Assembly (NCBI RefSeq): GCF_003026365.1
Contig: NZ_PYOM01000001.1
Coordinates: 248,001 to 312,000, forward strand
Direction: 5' to 3'
DNA: 64,000 nucleotides
Source: Photobacterium angustum
Lineage (GTDB): Bacteria > Pseudomonadota > Gammaproteobacteria > Enterobacterales > Vibrionaceae
The position numbers and the translations under genes are program-made. Under the pieces are notes generated by a model that was not told the origin of the DNA, did not search any database, and saw only the letters and a list, made by a program, of their open reading frames with translations. This document shows positions 45,793 through 55,596 of this stretch, piece after piece (positions within the stretch are counted from its first letter, which is position 1; each line of letters starts with the position of its first letter).

Positions 45793-46593
45793 TTAAAGGT
45801 GGTTAATATTTTCCGCTTCTAGCTCTTGGAAGTACTTAACGGTCTTCACTTTTAGCTCTTGAGTTGATGGCTCATCACAAACAATCATTGATTTAGGGTG
45901 TAGCTGTAGTGCAGATACTGTCCATAGGTGATTGACACTGCCTTCAACAGCGGCTTGTAGTGCCTGTGCTTTGTTGTGGCCAGTGATAAGGATCATTACT
46001 TCTTCAGAATCAAGTAGAGTGCCAACACCGATAGTTAGTGAGTATTTAGGTACTTGATTGATGTCGCCATCAAAGAAACGAGAGTTAGCAATACGTGTTT
46101 CTTGAGTTAGCGTCTTGATACGTGTACGAGATGCTAGTGATGATGCTGGTTCATTGAAAGCAATGTGGCCGTCGTTGCCTACACCACCCATGAATAGGTT
46201 GATTTTACCGTAAGATTTGATCTTATCTTCGTAACGCTGGCACTCAGCTGCGTGATCTTCTGCGTTACCGTCAAGAAGGTTGATGTTTTCTTCTTGAATA
46301 TCAACGTGGTTAAAGAAGTTGTTGTACATGAAGTTGCGGTATGACTCTGGGTGATCAGAAGCCATGCCTACATACTCATCCATGTTGAAAGTAACAACAT
46401 TTTTGAAGCTCACTTCACCTGCTTGGTATAGCTCGATAAGGCGCTTGTATGTCGCTAGAGGTGTACCGCCCGTAGGCAGACCCAATACAAATGGACGTTC
46501 TGCTGTTGGTTCGAATTTATTGATGCGATCTGCAATGTAGCGAGCAGACCATAGACCAACATCTTTAGCGTTATTAAGCGGGATTAGTCTCAC
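45793..46593 (-). CDS. nagB: Glucosamine-6-phosphate deaminase
   Basis: 266 residues; converts glucosamine-6-P to fructose-6-P and ammonia. [19 protein letters not shown] with catalytic Asp, and [13 protein letters not shown] with catalytic His are visible. Length equals E. coli NagB, and the C-terminal allosteric region is present. First gene of nagBAC, divergent from nagE. Confidence 0.98.
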   Translation of the reverse strand: MRLIPLNNAKDVGLWSARYIADRINKFEPTAERPFVLGLPTGGTPLATYKRLIELYQAGEVSFKNVVTFNMDEYVGMASDHPESYRNFMYNNFFNHVDIQEENINLLDGNAEDHAAECQRYEDKIKSYGKINLFMGGVGNDGHIAFNEPASSLASRTRIKTLTQETRIANSRFFDGDINQVPKYSLTIGVGTLLDSEEVMILITGHNKAQALQAAVEGSVNHLWTVSALQLHPKSMIVCDEPSTQELKVKTVKYFQELEAENINHL

Positions 46594-46712
46594 GTTGATA
46601 CCTCGTTGAAGAAAGTTAAAACAGGAAAAATCTTAGCGACATAGCGCCTTTGTTTTGAATGATAAAATAAGTTTTATGATCGAGCTAGCAAAATCACTCA
46701 CTTCTAACCTCC

Positions 46713-46734
46713 GTCGGTGATTGAGATCACAAAT
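46713..46734. promoter_or_regulatory. CRP-binding-like site in the nagB-nagE region
   Basis: GGTGA-N6-TCACA, one mismatch from the TGTGA-N6-TCACA core, located midway between the divergent nagB and nagE starts, where CRP acts in E. coli. Confidence 0.65.
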
Positions 46735-46743
46735 GATGAGCTT

Positions 46744-46765
46744 TTAATTTGCGGGGCGAAATTAA
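46744..46765. promoter_or_regulatory. NagC-operator-like palindrome upstream of nagE
   Basis: TTAATTT and AAATTAA arms flank a GC-rich centre (GCGGGGCG); AT-rich arms around a central C/G matches the style of NagC operators. It lies about 10 bases beyond the CRP-like site on the nagE side. Confidence 0.5.
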
Positions 46766-46849
46766 TTTCTTAAACTGCGGATAACCAAATACGAATAGCT
46801 TAAATCAGCTACTCAATCGCATCTAAGAAAACCATAGGGGGAACTAAGG

Positions 46850-48340
46850 GTGAATATTCTTGGATATTTTCAAAAAGTAGGTAAGGCATTAATGGTGCCA
46901 GTTGCAGTACTTCCTGCAGCGGCAATCTTAATGGGTATCGGTTACTGGATTGATCCGAACGGCTGGGGTGCAAACTCTGCATTAGCTGCTTTCTTGATCA
47001 AGGCAGGCGCTGCAATTATTGATAACATGTCTGTACTGTTTGCAGTTGGTGTTGCATACGGTATGTCTAAAGATAAAGATGGTGCAGCAGCACTATCAGG
47101 TTTTGTTGGTTTCCTTGTGGTTACAACGCTTCTTGCACCAGGTGCAGTAGCGCAAATTCAAGGTATTGACCCAAGCGCAGTTCCAGCTGCATTTGGTAAA
47201 ATCAATAACCAATTCGTAGGTATCTTAGTAGGTATCGTGTCAGCTGAGTTGTACAACCGTTTCTCAAGCGTAGAACTACATAAAGCACTAGCGTTCTTTA
47301 GTGGTAAGCGTTTAGTACCAATTCTAACATCTGTTGCTGGTATCGTTATTGCTGGTATTTTAATGTTCGTTTGGCCATCAATTTACGGCGGTCTAGTACA
47401 TTTTGGTGAAAGCATTCAAGGTATGGGTTCTGTAGGTGCGGGTATCTACGCATTCTTCAACCGTCTATTGATTCCTGTTGGTCTTCACCACGCACTAAAC
47501 TCAGTATTCTGGTTTGACGTTGCAGGTATTAACGATATTCCTAACTTCCTAGGCGGCGCGAAATCTATCGCTGAAGGTACAGCTACTCCAGGTATTACTG
47601 GTATGTACCAAGCTGGTTTCTTCCCAATCATGATGTTTGGTCTACCAGGTGCAGCACTTGCTATGTACCACACTGCGAAAGCGAAGAACAAAGAGCGTGT
47701 AGCATCTCTACTTCTAGCTGCTGGTTTTGCATCATTCTTCACAGGTGTTACAGAGCCTCTAGAATTTGCATTCATGTTCCTAGCACCAGTACTGTACGTA
47801 ATTCACGCAGCACTAGCGGGTCTATCTGTATACATCGCAGCATCAATGCAGTGGATTGCAGGTTTCGGTTTCTCTGCAGGTCTAGTTGATATGTTCTTGT
47901 CATCACGCAACCCACTAGCTGTTCAGTGGTACATGCTGATTGTTCAAGGTATTGCATTCTTCTTCATCTACTACTTTGTATTCCGATTCGCGATTGTTAA
48001 GTTCAACCTTAAAACGCCTGGCCGTGAAGACGACGAAGAAGAGACTTCATCTGTTGCAGGTTCTGCAGAAACAGGCGAGCTAGCTAAGCAGTACTTAAAA
48101 GCACTTGGTGGTCACGGTAACCTAGAGAACATCGATGCTTGTATTACACGTCTACGTCTAACGCTAAAAGACAGCAGTCTTGCTAACGAGAAAACGTTAA
48201 AAGCACTAGGTGCAATGGGTGTAGTTAAACTAGGTTCAAATAACCTTCAGGTTATCCTTGGCCCTCTAGCTGAAATCGTTGCTGGCGAAATGAAGAAAAT
48301 CCCAGCGTCAGAAGATCTATCTTCTGTAAAACTTCCATAA
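46850..48340 (+). CDS. nagE: PTS N-acetylglucosamine-specific transporter, EIICB
   Basis: 496 residues. The IIC domain (about 1-370) has the glucose-family signatures MVPVAVLPAAAILMGIGYW, LHHALNSVFWFDVAG and TGVTEPLEFAFMF; the IIB domain (about 415-490) has NIDACITRLRL with the phosphorylated Cys. E. coli NagE carries a fused IIA domain (648 residues) that is absent here, so phosphate must come from a separate EIIA such as Crr. GTG start at 46850 after AGGGGG. Divergent from nagBAC. Confidence 0.95.
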   Translation: MNILGYFQKVGKALMVPVAVLPAAAILMGIGYWIDPNGWGANSALAAFLIKAGAAIIDNMSVLFAVGVAYGMSKDKDGAAALSGFVGFLVVTTLLAPGAVAQIQGIDPSAVPAAFGKINNQFVGILVGIVSAELYNRFSSVELHKALAFFSGKRLVPILTSVAGIVIAGILMFVWPSIYGGLVHFGESIQGMGSVGAGIYAFFNRLLIPVGLHHALNSVFWFDVAGINDIPNFLGGAKSIAEGTATPGITGMYQAGFFPIMMFGLPGAALAMYHTAKAKNKERVASLLLAAGFASFFTGVTEPLEFAFMFLAPVLYVIHAALAGLSVYIAASMQWIAGFGFSAGLVDMFLSSRNPLAVQWYMLIVQGIAFFFIYYFVFRFAIVKFNLKTPGREDDEEETSSVAGSAETGELAKQYLKALGGHGNLENIDACITRLRLTLKDSSLANEKTLKALGAMGVVKLGSNNLQVILGPLAEIVAGEMKKIPASEDLSSVKLP

Positions 48341-48386
48341 TTACCTGAATTCTTCAGTAATTAAGTAATACCGCAAGACCTTTAAT

Positions 48387-48435
48387 AAAACCGGCCTTAT
48401 TATTTTCAAACATGGAATGATAGGGCCGGCATTTT
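48387..48435 (+). terminator. Probable terminator after nagE
   Basis: CCGGCC / GGCCGG stem around a 27-base loop, followed by CATTTTG. Confidence 0.5.
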
Positions 48436-48511
48436 GAGTACCCAACGTTTGGGCTCGCATTGATTTTCTCTTCACTTTTTAGAAGAGATATCGGGAGAAA
48501 AGGAATATATC

Positions 48512-51175
48512 ATGACTATTAAACTTACGGCGTTAGCATCTTTTATTACACTAGCGGTGACTGGTTGTGCAACTCAGGGAAACAATGATCAAACTGTAGT
48601 TAATAACCTAGCGTCAAACCTAGATCTTAACTACGAAGTCGCTATTCAGCATGGTGCAGAAGAAGGCTTGCCATGTAAAACACTGGGTGCGGAATGGGCA
48701 TCTTGTGATTTGATTAATTTAACGCTGGAAAATAAAGGCCCAGCGGTAACAAATAAAGACTGGAAAATATACTTCAGTAGCATTCGTCAAATCTTAGAAG
48801 TTCAGAATGATCAATTCAAAGTTACACATGTAACTGGTGATCTACACACACTAGAGCCAACAGATAAGTTCGATGGTTTCGCTGAAGGTGAAAAGGTTGT
48901 TATCCCTTACATCGGTGAATATTGGACTTTATTTGAAAACGATTACATGCCTCGTGCATACGTAACAGCAGGTAATGCAGAACCAAAAACAATCGTTAGC
49001 ACTGATACAGCTAACCCTGCAGATTACTTAACGCCATTAAAAGGCGATCAATTTAAGCGTGTTAAAGCGGATAACAATGTCTTAGCGACACCAGAAACAC
49101 GTTTTGAGAAAAACAGCGATGTAAACTTAGTGGCTTCTGAAGAAGTAGCTGGCACTATTTTACCTACACCGCTAAGTACTAAATTAACTGGCGATACTGT
49201 TTCTCTAGCTAACGGTATTAAGATCGACAACCTAACACTACCTGCAGACATGATGGCTGCTGTAGATGCTCGTTTAGCACAGCTTGGTGTGAACGCGCAG
49301 GGTGAATATCCAGTAAAAGTAACTATTTTACCGGGTTCGTTTAAAAAGGATCAGCAAATTGTTGGTGCTTATAAGTTAGACGTCACTAAGAAAGGCGCAA
49401 CAGTTACTGGTTTTGATAACCAAGGTGCGTTCTACGGTATGCAGTCTCTGATCTCATTGATGTCTACCGGCGCAGAGAACAGCATTCCAACATTAAATGT
49501 ATTGGATGCACCACGTTTTGATTACCGTGGTGTGATGGTTGATGTGGGTCGTAACTTCCACTCAAAAGAAGCGATCCTTCGTACGCTAGATCAAATGGCA
49601 GCGTACAAGATGAACAAATTCCACTTCCACCTATCAGATGATGAAGGTTGGCGTATCGAAATTCCGGGTCTTCCAGAATTGACAGAAATCGGTGGTAAGC
49701 GTTGTCATGATTTATCAGAAACAAGCTGTCTTCTTCCTCAACTAGGCTCAGGCCCAACATCTGAGAACGATGGTTCAGGTTTCTACAGCAAGCAAGATTA
49801 CTTAGATATTCTAAAATATGCGAAAGCACGTGGTATCGAAGTGATCCCTGAAATTGATATGCCAGCTCACGCACGTGCAGCGGTAGTAGCAATGGAAGCG
49901 CGTTACAAGCGTCTAGCTGCTGAAGGCAAGATGGATGAAGCGAATGAATATCGCTTGATGGATCCACAAGATACGTCAAACGTAACGACAGTACAGTTCT
50001 ACGATAAGCGTAGTTTCATTAATCCATGTATGGATTCGTCTGCAAAGTTTGTTGATAAAGTCATCACTGAAATTCAAGCAATGCACAAAGATGCGGGTAT
50101 GCCGCTAAATACATGGCACTTCGGTGGTGATGAAGCGAAGAATATTAAGTTGAATGCGGGCTTCCAAGATATTAACGCTGCAGAGCCAACAGCTTGGACA
50201 GGTTCTATTGATCAATCTAAGCAAGATAAGCCATACCAAAAATCACCAATGTGTCAGAAATTGATCGCAGATGGTGTGGTAAGTGATTACGATCGCCTAC
50301 CAAGCTACTTTGCTGAGCGTGTAAGTGCTGTGGTGAATGGCAAGGGTATTGAGAACTTCCAAGCATGGCAAGATGGCTTGAAGTACTCGAAAGATGCTAA
50401 AGCGTTTGATACTGATAACGTACGTGTGAACTTCTGGGACGTTCTATACTGGGGCGGTGGTGCATCTGCATACGAGTGGGCTAACAAAGGCTATGATGTT
50501 GTAGTATCAAACCCAGATTACGTATATATGGATATGCCATATGAAGTAGATCCATCAGAGCGTGGTTACTACTGGGCAACACGTGCAACTGACACTCGTA
50601 AGATGTTTGGTTTTGCGCCAGAGAACTTACCTCAGAACGCAGAAACATCACTCGATCGTGATGGCAATGGTTTTGCAAGTAAAGGTACAGTTGAATCGAA
50701 AGGCTTCCACGGTCTGTCTGCGCAGCTTTGGAGTGAAACTGTAGGCAACGATGAACAATACGAATACATGGTATTCCCTCGCGTACTAGCAGCTGCTGAG
50801 CGTGCATGGCACAAAGGTGAGTGGGAAAATGAGTACCAAGCAGGTGTTGAGTACTCACAAGACTCAAATCTTGTGAATAAGAAAGCCCTTCACAACGAGT
50901 GGGAGCGTTTTGCTAACGTTCTTGGTCAACGTGAACTAGCTAAACTTGATGCAGCAGGTATTCAGTACCGTGTACCAGTACCAGGTGCAAAAATTGAAAA
51001 TGGTAAACTTGCAATGAACGTAAGTATGCCTGGCTTAGCGCTACAATACTCAACGGACGAAGGCAAAACGTGGAACACTTACAATGCGAAAGCACAACCA
51101 AGTGTGACGGGTAAAATTGAAATCCGAGCAGTAAGTGCAGACGGTAAACGTTTCAGCCGTGTAACATCACTATAA
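48512..51175 (+). CDS. chb: Chitobiase / beta-N-acetylhexosaminidase (GH20 lipoprotein)
   Basis: 887 residues. Signal peptide with lipobox AVTGC (about residues 15-19) predicts an outer-membrane or periplasmic lipoprotein. Domains: a carbohydrate-binding N-terminal chitobiase domain, a GH20b domain, the GH20 catalytic barrel with HFHLSDDEGWRIEI and the catalytic pair HFGGDEAKN (Asp-Glu), and a C-terminal Ig-like domain. It splits chitobiose to GlcNAc, feeding NagE. Architecture and size match Vibrio chitobiases. Next to nagE, so likely part of the same regulon. Confidence 0.95.
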   Translation: MTIKLTALASFITLAVTGCATQGNNDQTVVNNLASNLDLNYEVAIQHGAEEGLPCKTLGAEWASCDLINLTLENKGPAVTNKDWKIYFSSIRQILEVQNDQFKVTHVTGDLHTLEPTDKFDGFAEGEKVVIPYIGEYWTLFENDYMPRAYVTAGNAEPKTIVSTDTANPADYLTPLKGDQFKRVKADNNVLATPETRFEKNSDVNLVASEEVAGTILPTPLSTKLTGDTVSLANGIKIDNLTLPADMMAAVDARLAQLGVNAQGEYPVKVTILPGSFKKDQQIVGAYKLDVTKKGATVTGFDNQGAFYGMQSLISLMSTGAENSIPTLNVLDAPRFDYRGVMVDVGRNFHSKEAILRTLDQMAAYKMNKFHFHLSDDEGWRIEIPGLPELTEIGGKRCHDLSETSCLLPQLGSGPTSENDGSGFYSKQDYLDILKYAKARGIEVIPEIDMPAHARAAVVAMEARYKRLAAEGKMDEANEYRLMDPQDTSNVTTVQFYDKRSFINPCMDSSAKFVDKVITEIQAMHKDAGMPLNTWHFGGDEAKNIKLNAGFQDINAAEPTAWTGSIDQSKQDKPYQKSPMCQKLIADGVVSDYDRLPSYFAERVSAVVNGKGIENFQAWQDGLKYSKDAKAFDTDNVRVNFWDVLYWGGGASAYEWANKGYDVVVSNPDYVYMDMPYEVDPSERGYYWATRATDTRKMFGFAPENLPQNAETSLDRDGNGFASKGTVESKGFHGLSAQLWSETVGNDEQYEYMVFPRVLAAAERAWHKGEWENEYQAGVEYSQDSNLVNKKALHNEWERFANVLGQRELAKLDAAGIQYRVPVPGAKIENGKLAMNVSMPGLALQYSTDEGKTWNTYNAKAQPSVTGKIEIRAVSADGKRFSRVTSL

Positions 51176-51211
51176 GTTACGATGCAAACACGCTTTAACT
51201 GTTAAAATATC

Positions 51212-51245
51212 AGCCGATGGAGGGTAACCTTCATCGGCTTTTTTC
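51212..51245 (+). terminator. Terminator after chb
   Basis: AGCCGATG / CATCGGCT stem extended by AGG/CCT, followed by six T residues. Confidence 0.88.
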
Positions 51246-51337
51246 ATTAAGTTAGGTAAAAATCATGGCTATCATATTTATGGTCATGTTTTTAATGCGC
51301 CTAATTAGGGCATTAATGTATAGTGTCAGTATACAAA

Positions 51338-51360
51338 CTCCGTTATTACGGGGCTTTTTT
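51338..51360 (+). terminator. Second hairpin with T-run upstream of glnS
   Basis: CTCCGT / ACGGGG stem with one G-U pair, loop TATT, followed closely by TTTTTT. It lies 90 bases beyond the chb terminator and 100 bases before glnS, so it may be a leader attenuator or a back-up terminator. Confidence 0.55.
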
Positions 51361-51459
51361 ATCCATATCGACAAACAATGCATACTATTTGTTGAGTCAT
51401 GAGCCATATTTATGGATCATATACAGTTCTCAATCCTGTAAGCACACGAGGTGTAATTG

Positions 51460-53124
51460 ATGAGTGAATCTGAAGCTCGTCCAACTAACTTTATCCGCCA
51501 AATTATTGATGCGGATTTAGCAAGTGGCAAACATAAAAGCGTACATACCCGATTCCCGCCGGAGCCGAATGGTTACCTGCATATCGGCCATGCTAAATCT
51601 ATTTGTTTGAACTTCGGTATTGCTCAGGACTATCAGGGTCAATGTAATCTTCGTTTTGATGATACTAACCCTGAGAAAGAAGACATCGAATACGTTGAGT
51701 CTATTAAGAACGATGTTAACTGGTTGGGCTTTGAGTGGAGCGGTGAGATTTGTTATTCATCAAACTACTTCGATAAGCTATACGGGTTCGCAATTGAATT
51801 AATTAATAAAGGCTTAGCGTACGTTGATGAGCTAAGTCCAGAGCAGATGCGTGAGTACCGTGGCACATTAACTGAGCCAGGTAAGCATAGCCCATACCGC
51901 GATCGTAGCGTTGAAGAAAACTTAGCTCTATTCGACAAAATGAAGAACGGTGAAGTTGAAGAAGGCAAAATGTGTCTTCGTGCGAAGATCGACATGGCAT
52001 CACCATTTATGGTTATGCGCGATCCAGTGATCTACCGTGTACGTTTTGCGACTCACCACCAAACGGGTGATAAGTGGTGCATTTATCCAATGTACGACTT
52101 CACACACTGTATTTCTGATGCGCTAGAGGGCATTACGCACTCTATTTGTACGCTTGAGTTCATGGACAACCGTCGTCTATACGATTGGGTTCTTGAAAAC
52201 ATCACTATCGATTGTACACCGCATCAGTATGAGTTTAGCCGTCTAAACCTTGAATACACTGTGATGTCTAAGCGTAAGCTGAACCAACTTGTGACTGATA
52301 AATTGGTTAATGGTTGGGATGATCCACGTATGCCAACTATCTCTGGTTTACGTCGTCGTGGTTTTACACCAGCATCTATGCGTGAGTTCTGTAAGCGTAT
52401 CGGTGTGACTAAGCAAGACAACACCATCGAGATCAGCTCACTAGAATCTTGTATTCGTGACGATCTAAACGAAAACGCACCACGTGCAATGGCGGTTCTT
52501 GATCCTGTTAAAGTTGTGATTGAAAACTTTGATGGTGAGACAGAAATGCTTACTGTAGCTAATCACCCGAATAAACCTGAAATGGGTTCGCGTGAAGTGC
52601 CATTTAGCCGCGAGCTATACATTGAGCGTGAAGATTTCCGCGAAGAAGCGAATAAGAAATACAAGCGTTTGGTGTTGGGTAAAGAAGTTCGCTTACGTGG
52701 CGCTTATGTGATTCAAGCGGATCGTATCGAAAAGGATGCGGAAGGTAATATCACAACAATCTTCTGTTCTTACGATAAAGATACATTAGGTAAGAACCCA
52801 GCAGATGGTCGTAAAGTAAAAGGTGTTATTCACTGGGTATCAGCAGAAGCGGGTATTCCAGCAGAAATTCGTTTATACGATCGTCTATTTACAGTACCAA
52901 ACCCTGGTGCGGCAGATGATTTTGTATCAGTAATCAATCCTGACTCTCTAACAGTAGTTAATGGTTTCGTTGAACCATCATTGGTTGCTGCTGAAGCTGA
53001 AAAAGCTTACCAATTTGAGCGTATGGGTTACTTCTGTACAGATAACAAAGACTCAAGCCCTGAGCATTTAGTCTTCAACCGCACAGTCGGCCTTCGTGAT
53101 ACTTGGGCGAAAATTGGCGACTAA
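51460..53124 (+). CDS. glnS: Glutaminyl-tRNA synthetase
   Basis: 554 residues, class I synthetase. [16 protein letters not shown] carries the HIGH motif; VMSKRKLNQ the KMSKS equivalent; [12 protein letters not shown] follows as in GlnRS/GluRS. Two C-terminal beta-barrels bind the anticodon. ATG 51460 is immediately preceded by TTG 51457, which would add one residue. Linkage with nagE is shared with E. coli. Confidence 0.98.
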   Translation: MSESEARPTNFIRQIIDADLASGKHKSVHTRFPPEPNGYLHIGHAKSICLNFGIAQDYQGQCNLRFDDTNPEKEDIEYVESIKNDVNWLGFEWSGEICYSSNYFDKLYGFAIELINKGLAYVDELSPEQMREYRGTLTEPGKHSPYRDRSVEENLALFDKMKNGEVEEGKMCLRAKIDMASPFMVMRDPVIYRVRFATHHQTGDKWCIYPMYDFTHCISDALEGITHSICTLEFMDNRRLYDWVLENITIDCTPHQYEFSRLNLEYTVMSKRKLNQLVTDKLVNGWDDPRMPTISGLRRRGFTPASMREFCKRIGVTKQDNTIEISSLESCIRDDLNENAPRAMAVLDPVKVVIENFDGETEMLTVANHPNKPEMGSREVPFSRELYIEREDFREEANKKYKRLVLGKEVRLRGAYVIQADRIEKDAEGNITTIFCSYDKDTLGKNPADGRKVKGVIHWVSAEAGIPAEIRLYDRLFTVPNPGAADDFVSVINPDSLTVVNGFVEPSLVAAEAEKAYQFERMGYFCTDNKDSSPEHLVFNRTVGLRDTWAKIGD

Positions 53125-53147
53125 TTTAGTCTCTGATTTTTGCTAAT

Positions 53148-53180
53148 AAAAACCGCATCACTTTTGTGATGCGGTTTTTT
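53148..53180 (+). terminator. Terminator after glnS
   Basis: AAAAACCGCATCAC / GTGATGCGGTTTTTT with loop TTTT. Confidence 0.93.
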
Positions 53181-53216
53181 ATTAATAACTATCTAATCGA
53201 TGATATTACATGGCTA

Positions 53217-54257
53217 TTAATGTCCCGAATTAATGATTTGCTCTGTAATATTCCCCGCAAGTTCAACATTGCTTAATTTGAAGAAAATCATTTTGCCTGA
53301 TTTTTGAATATCTTGAGTGTTGTATTTAAATTGACTAAATATATCTCCCCATTGATAGCGAACGTAAGTCTCACCTGATTGTAAATGCCTATTTACTGAA
53401 TACTCTGTTGCGTAACCTGCCATTTTTCCGTTAATGGGGCGGTTTGGCGCATCATGAGGAATACGAAACATCGTTGACTCGAGCTTTAAAATGCCATTGA
53501 TGATACTCGTTGGTTCTTTTAAGTGTTCTGAAAAATAGGTGGCATGAACGAAACGATCTTCAGGATTAGTGTTACCGCCAGTACCTAAATTTGTTTGGCT
53601 CCATTGTTGAGCTTGTTCGCCCCAACCACGCGCTGAACGCTTAATATTAGCAAGGTGTTGGGCATAACCCGGTTGATTGGTCATTACTGTGTATTGCTTA
53701 CCGTGCCAAATTTGAGGTTTGCCCTCACGCCATTCAATAATAGCGCTATCGCCCGTTGGATCTTGGAAAGATAAATGCAGAGCAATGCGAACAGGAATTC
53801 CTTCAATAAACTCTTCGTTAGGTGCGAGTGCGGTGGCTGATTTTACAACATCATTCACTGTTTGATGTTGCGACAACATATGGCGAAGGTAGGTAATTGC
53901 GCCGTCGGTTTGCTTATTATTCCCTTTGCCAAGATCCATTCCACCATCATAAAGAATGTTACCACTAAGCCCTTGTGAGTTAATGCCATCCATTAAAACA
54001 CCGTAAGCAGTGATCCCTGTGACAGCAAATTTAGATGTAACAAGGTTCTTATTACTCAGGTGTGTTGTGTATTCTGAACCTTGAGGAAAGTTAGCTAAGT
54101 AAGGGTTTGTGGACTCAGACCAATCCATAGTACGAGAAACAAAGACACCATGATCTTCAGTTTGCCAAAGGATACGTGTACAAGCATTCGCGCTAGATAT
54201 TAGGCTTGAAAGAGATAGGGTGGTGATTAATGCTAGTACTAATGGTTTTACTTTCAT
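53217..54257 (-). CDS. Exported Ntn hydrolase, choloylglycine hydrolase/penicillin V acylase family
   Basis: 346 residues. The signal peptide (MKVKPLVLALITTLSLSSLISSANA) ends right before CTRILWQTEDHGVFVSRTMDWSE: cleavage would expose the Cys nucleophile at the mature N-terminus, as required for this Ntn-hydrolase family. RTMDW, the later NQPGYAQHL and the terminal Arg-containing region fit linear amide C-N hydrolases. Periplasmic homologues act on penicillin V, bile acids or acyl-homoserine lactones; which of these applies here is not readable. Monocistronic. Confidence 0.85.
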   Translation of the reverse strand: MKVKPLVLALITTLSLSSLISSANACTRILWQTEDHGVFVSRTMDWSESTNPYLANFPQGSEYTTHLSNKNLVTSKFAVTGITAYGVLMDGINSQGLSGNILYDGGMDLGKGNNKQTDGAITYLRHMLSQHQTVNDVVKSATALAPNEEFIEGIPVRIALHLSFQDPTGDSAIIEWREGKPQIWHGKQYTVMTNQPGYAQHLANIKRSARGWGEQAQQWSQTNLGTGGNTNPEDRFVHATYFSEHLKEPTSIINGILKLESTMFRIPHDAPNRPINGKMAGYATEYSVNRHLQSGETYVRYQWGDIFSQFKYNTQDIQKSGKMIFFKLSNVELAGNITEQIINSGH

Positions 54258-54363
54258 CTATAACATCCATATAAAATAGTTGGCATAGATATATAGTGAA
54301 AAACCACCTTTTTGTAATCTGGTTATTTGTAACAATGTTTGAAAGGAGAACTAAATATCAAAT

Positions 54364-54395
54364 AAAAAAGCCAGTGGAGATACACTGGCTTTTTT
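54364..54395. terminator. Terminator after fur
   Basis: AAAAAAGCCAGTG / CACTGGCTTTTTT perfect arms with loop GAGATA; functional on the minus strand after fur. Confidence 0.92.
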
Positions 54396-54401
54396 AAAAT
54401 A

Positions 54402-54848
54402 TTACTTTGGGTCGTGAAGTGTTTCATCTTCGGCGCAGTTGCCGTTCATGCAATGACCGTATAGGTAAAGGCTATGATTTGTTAGGCGAACATTGAAGCT
54501 TTCTGCAATTTGTTTTTGACGATCTTCGATGATGTCATCTGAAAACTCGATAACTTTACCACAATCAAGACAAACAAGATGATCATGGTGGTGTTGAGTT
54601 GATAGTTCGAAAACAGACTTACCACCTTCAAAATGATGTCGGGTGACAATGCCTGCATCATCAAACTGGTTGAGTACGCGATAGACTGTCGCTAGGCCAA
54701 TTTCTTCGCCAATATCGATAAGTTTTTTGTACAAGTCTTCAGCACTGATATGTTGGCAATCAGGTTCTTGCAGTACTTCCAAAATTTTAAGGCGCGGAAG
54801 AGTAACTTTTAAGCCTGCTTGTTTTAGCGCATGATTATTATCTGACAT
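54402..54848 (-). CDS. fur: Ferric uptake regulator Fur
   Basis: 148 residues. An N-terminal winged helix (LKVTLPRLKILEVLQ; GLATVYRVLNQFDDAGIV) and a C-terminal metal-binding dimerisation domain with the histidine cluster STQHHHDHLVCLDCGKVIEFSD. A second Cys pair (HCMNGNC) lies near the C-terminus. Represses iron-uptake genes with Fe2+. ATG 54848 is used; an adjacent upstream TTG adds one residue. Confidence 0.97.
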   Translation of the reverse strand: MSDNNHALKQAGLKVTLPRLKILEVLQEPDCQHISAEDLYKKLIDIGEEIGLATVYRVLNQFDDAGIVTRHHFEGGKSVFELSTQHHHDHLVCLDCGKVIEFSDDIIEDRQKQIAESFNVRLTNHSLYLYGHCMNGNCAEDETLHDPK

Positions 54849-55038
54849 CAAAATTTCCTATTGGCTATCCGCAAAGATGTTGCAGTAGTCTTTTCATTTC
54901 TTACTATTATAAGTGACGCAACGATAACAATAAACCTTAAAAGCAGAGGAAACTAGGAGATATGTATAATTTCTAGTGTTTGAATGTATGTAAAATTTAT
55001 GTAAATATAAACTCATCGTACCAGATGAGGCACTCACA

Positions 55039-55524
55039 TTGTACAAAGTTTATAAACCCAGCATTGTAAAGTTTGCACTTAATCTATGGCCACCTTTCTG
55101 GGGAGCTGGTATCAAGATTGTTAAGATCAGTGATGATTTTCGATTTGTTAGAATAAAGTTGAAATTACGCTGGTGGAATAAGAATGCAAATCGTACACAG
55201 TATGGTGGGAGTATTTTTTCACTTACAGATCCTGTTTATTCTTTGATGTTAATGGGCATACTTGGACGTGAGTATTTTGTATGGGATAAGCAAGCAAATA
55301 TCAACTTTATTAAACCGGGCGATAGTGATTTAACCGCTGATTTTGTGATTTCGGAACAGTGTATCGAAGAGATAAAGCGCGTTACAAAATCTGGAGATAA
55401 GTATTTTCCCTCTTTTACGGTGAATGTATTGAATTGCCGAGGGGAGTTAGTTTCTCAAGTTGAGCGAACCTTATATGTAAGAAAAAAACCAGAATATCGA
55501 ATGGAATCGAATGCGATATCTTGA
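55039..55524 (+). CDS. DUF4442 hotdog-fold protein
   Basis: 161 residues. The pattern LWPPFWGAGIKI, RIKLKLRWWNKNANRTQYGGSIFSLTDPVYSLMLM and FIKPGDSDL is typical of DUF4442 proteins, a hotdog thioesterase-like family of unknown substrate. The start is TTG at 55039 with TGAGG about nine bases upstream; the next ATG lies deep in the domain. It is on the + strand between the leftward fur and fldA genes, interrupting their usual adjacency. Confidence 0.8.
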   Translation: MYKVYKPSIVKFALNLWPPFWGAGIKIVKISDDFRFVRIKLKLRWWNKNANRTQYGGSIFSLTDPVYSLMLMGILGREYFVWDKQANINFIKPGDSDLTADFVISEQCIEEIKRVTKSGDKYFPSFTVNVLNCRGELVSQVERTLYVRKKPEYRMESNAIS

Positions 55525-55550
55525 GTGAAAATATCGCTAAAAATACGTAT

Positions 55551-55580
55551 AAAAAAACGCGCTCGATAAGCGCGTTTTTT
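55551..55580. terminator. Bidirectional terminator between DUF4442 and flavodoxin genes
   Basis: AAAAAACGCGCT / AGCGCGTTTTTT arms around a short loop; convergent genes on each side. Confidence 0.92.
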
Positions 55581-55596
55581 GATGATCTCAATGTGA

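Noticed and set aside
49464..49979. 171-codon ORF antisense to chitobiase
   Set aside because: It overlaps the GH20 catalytic domain and shows no signal of its own.
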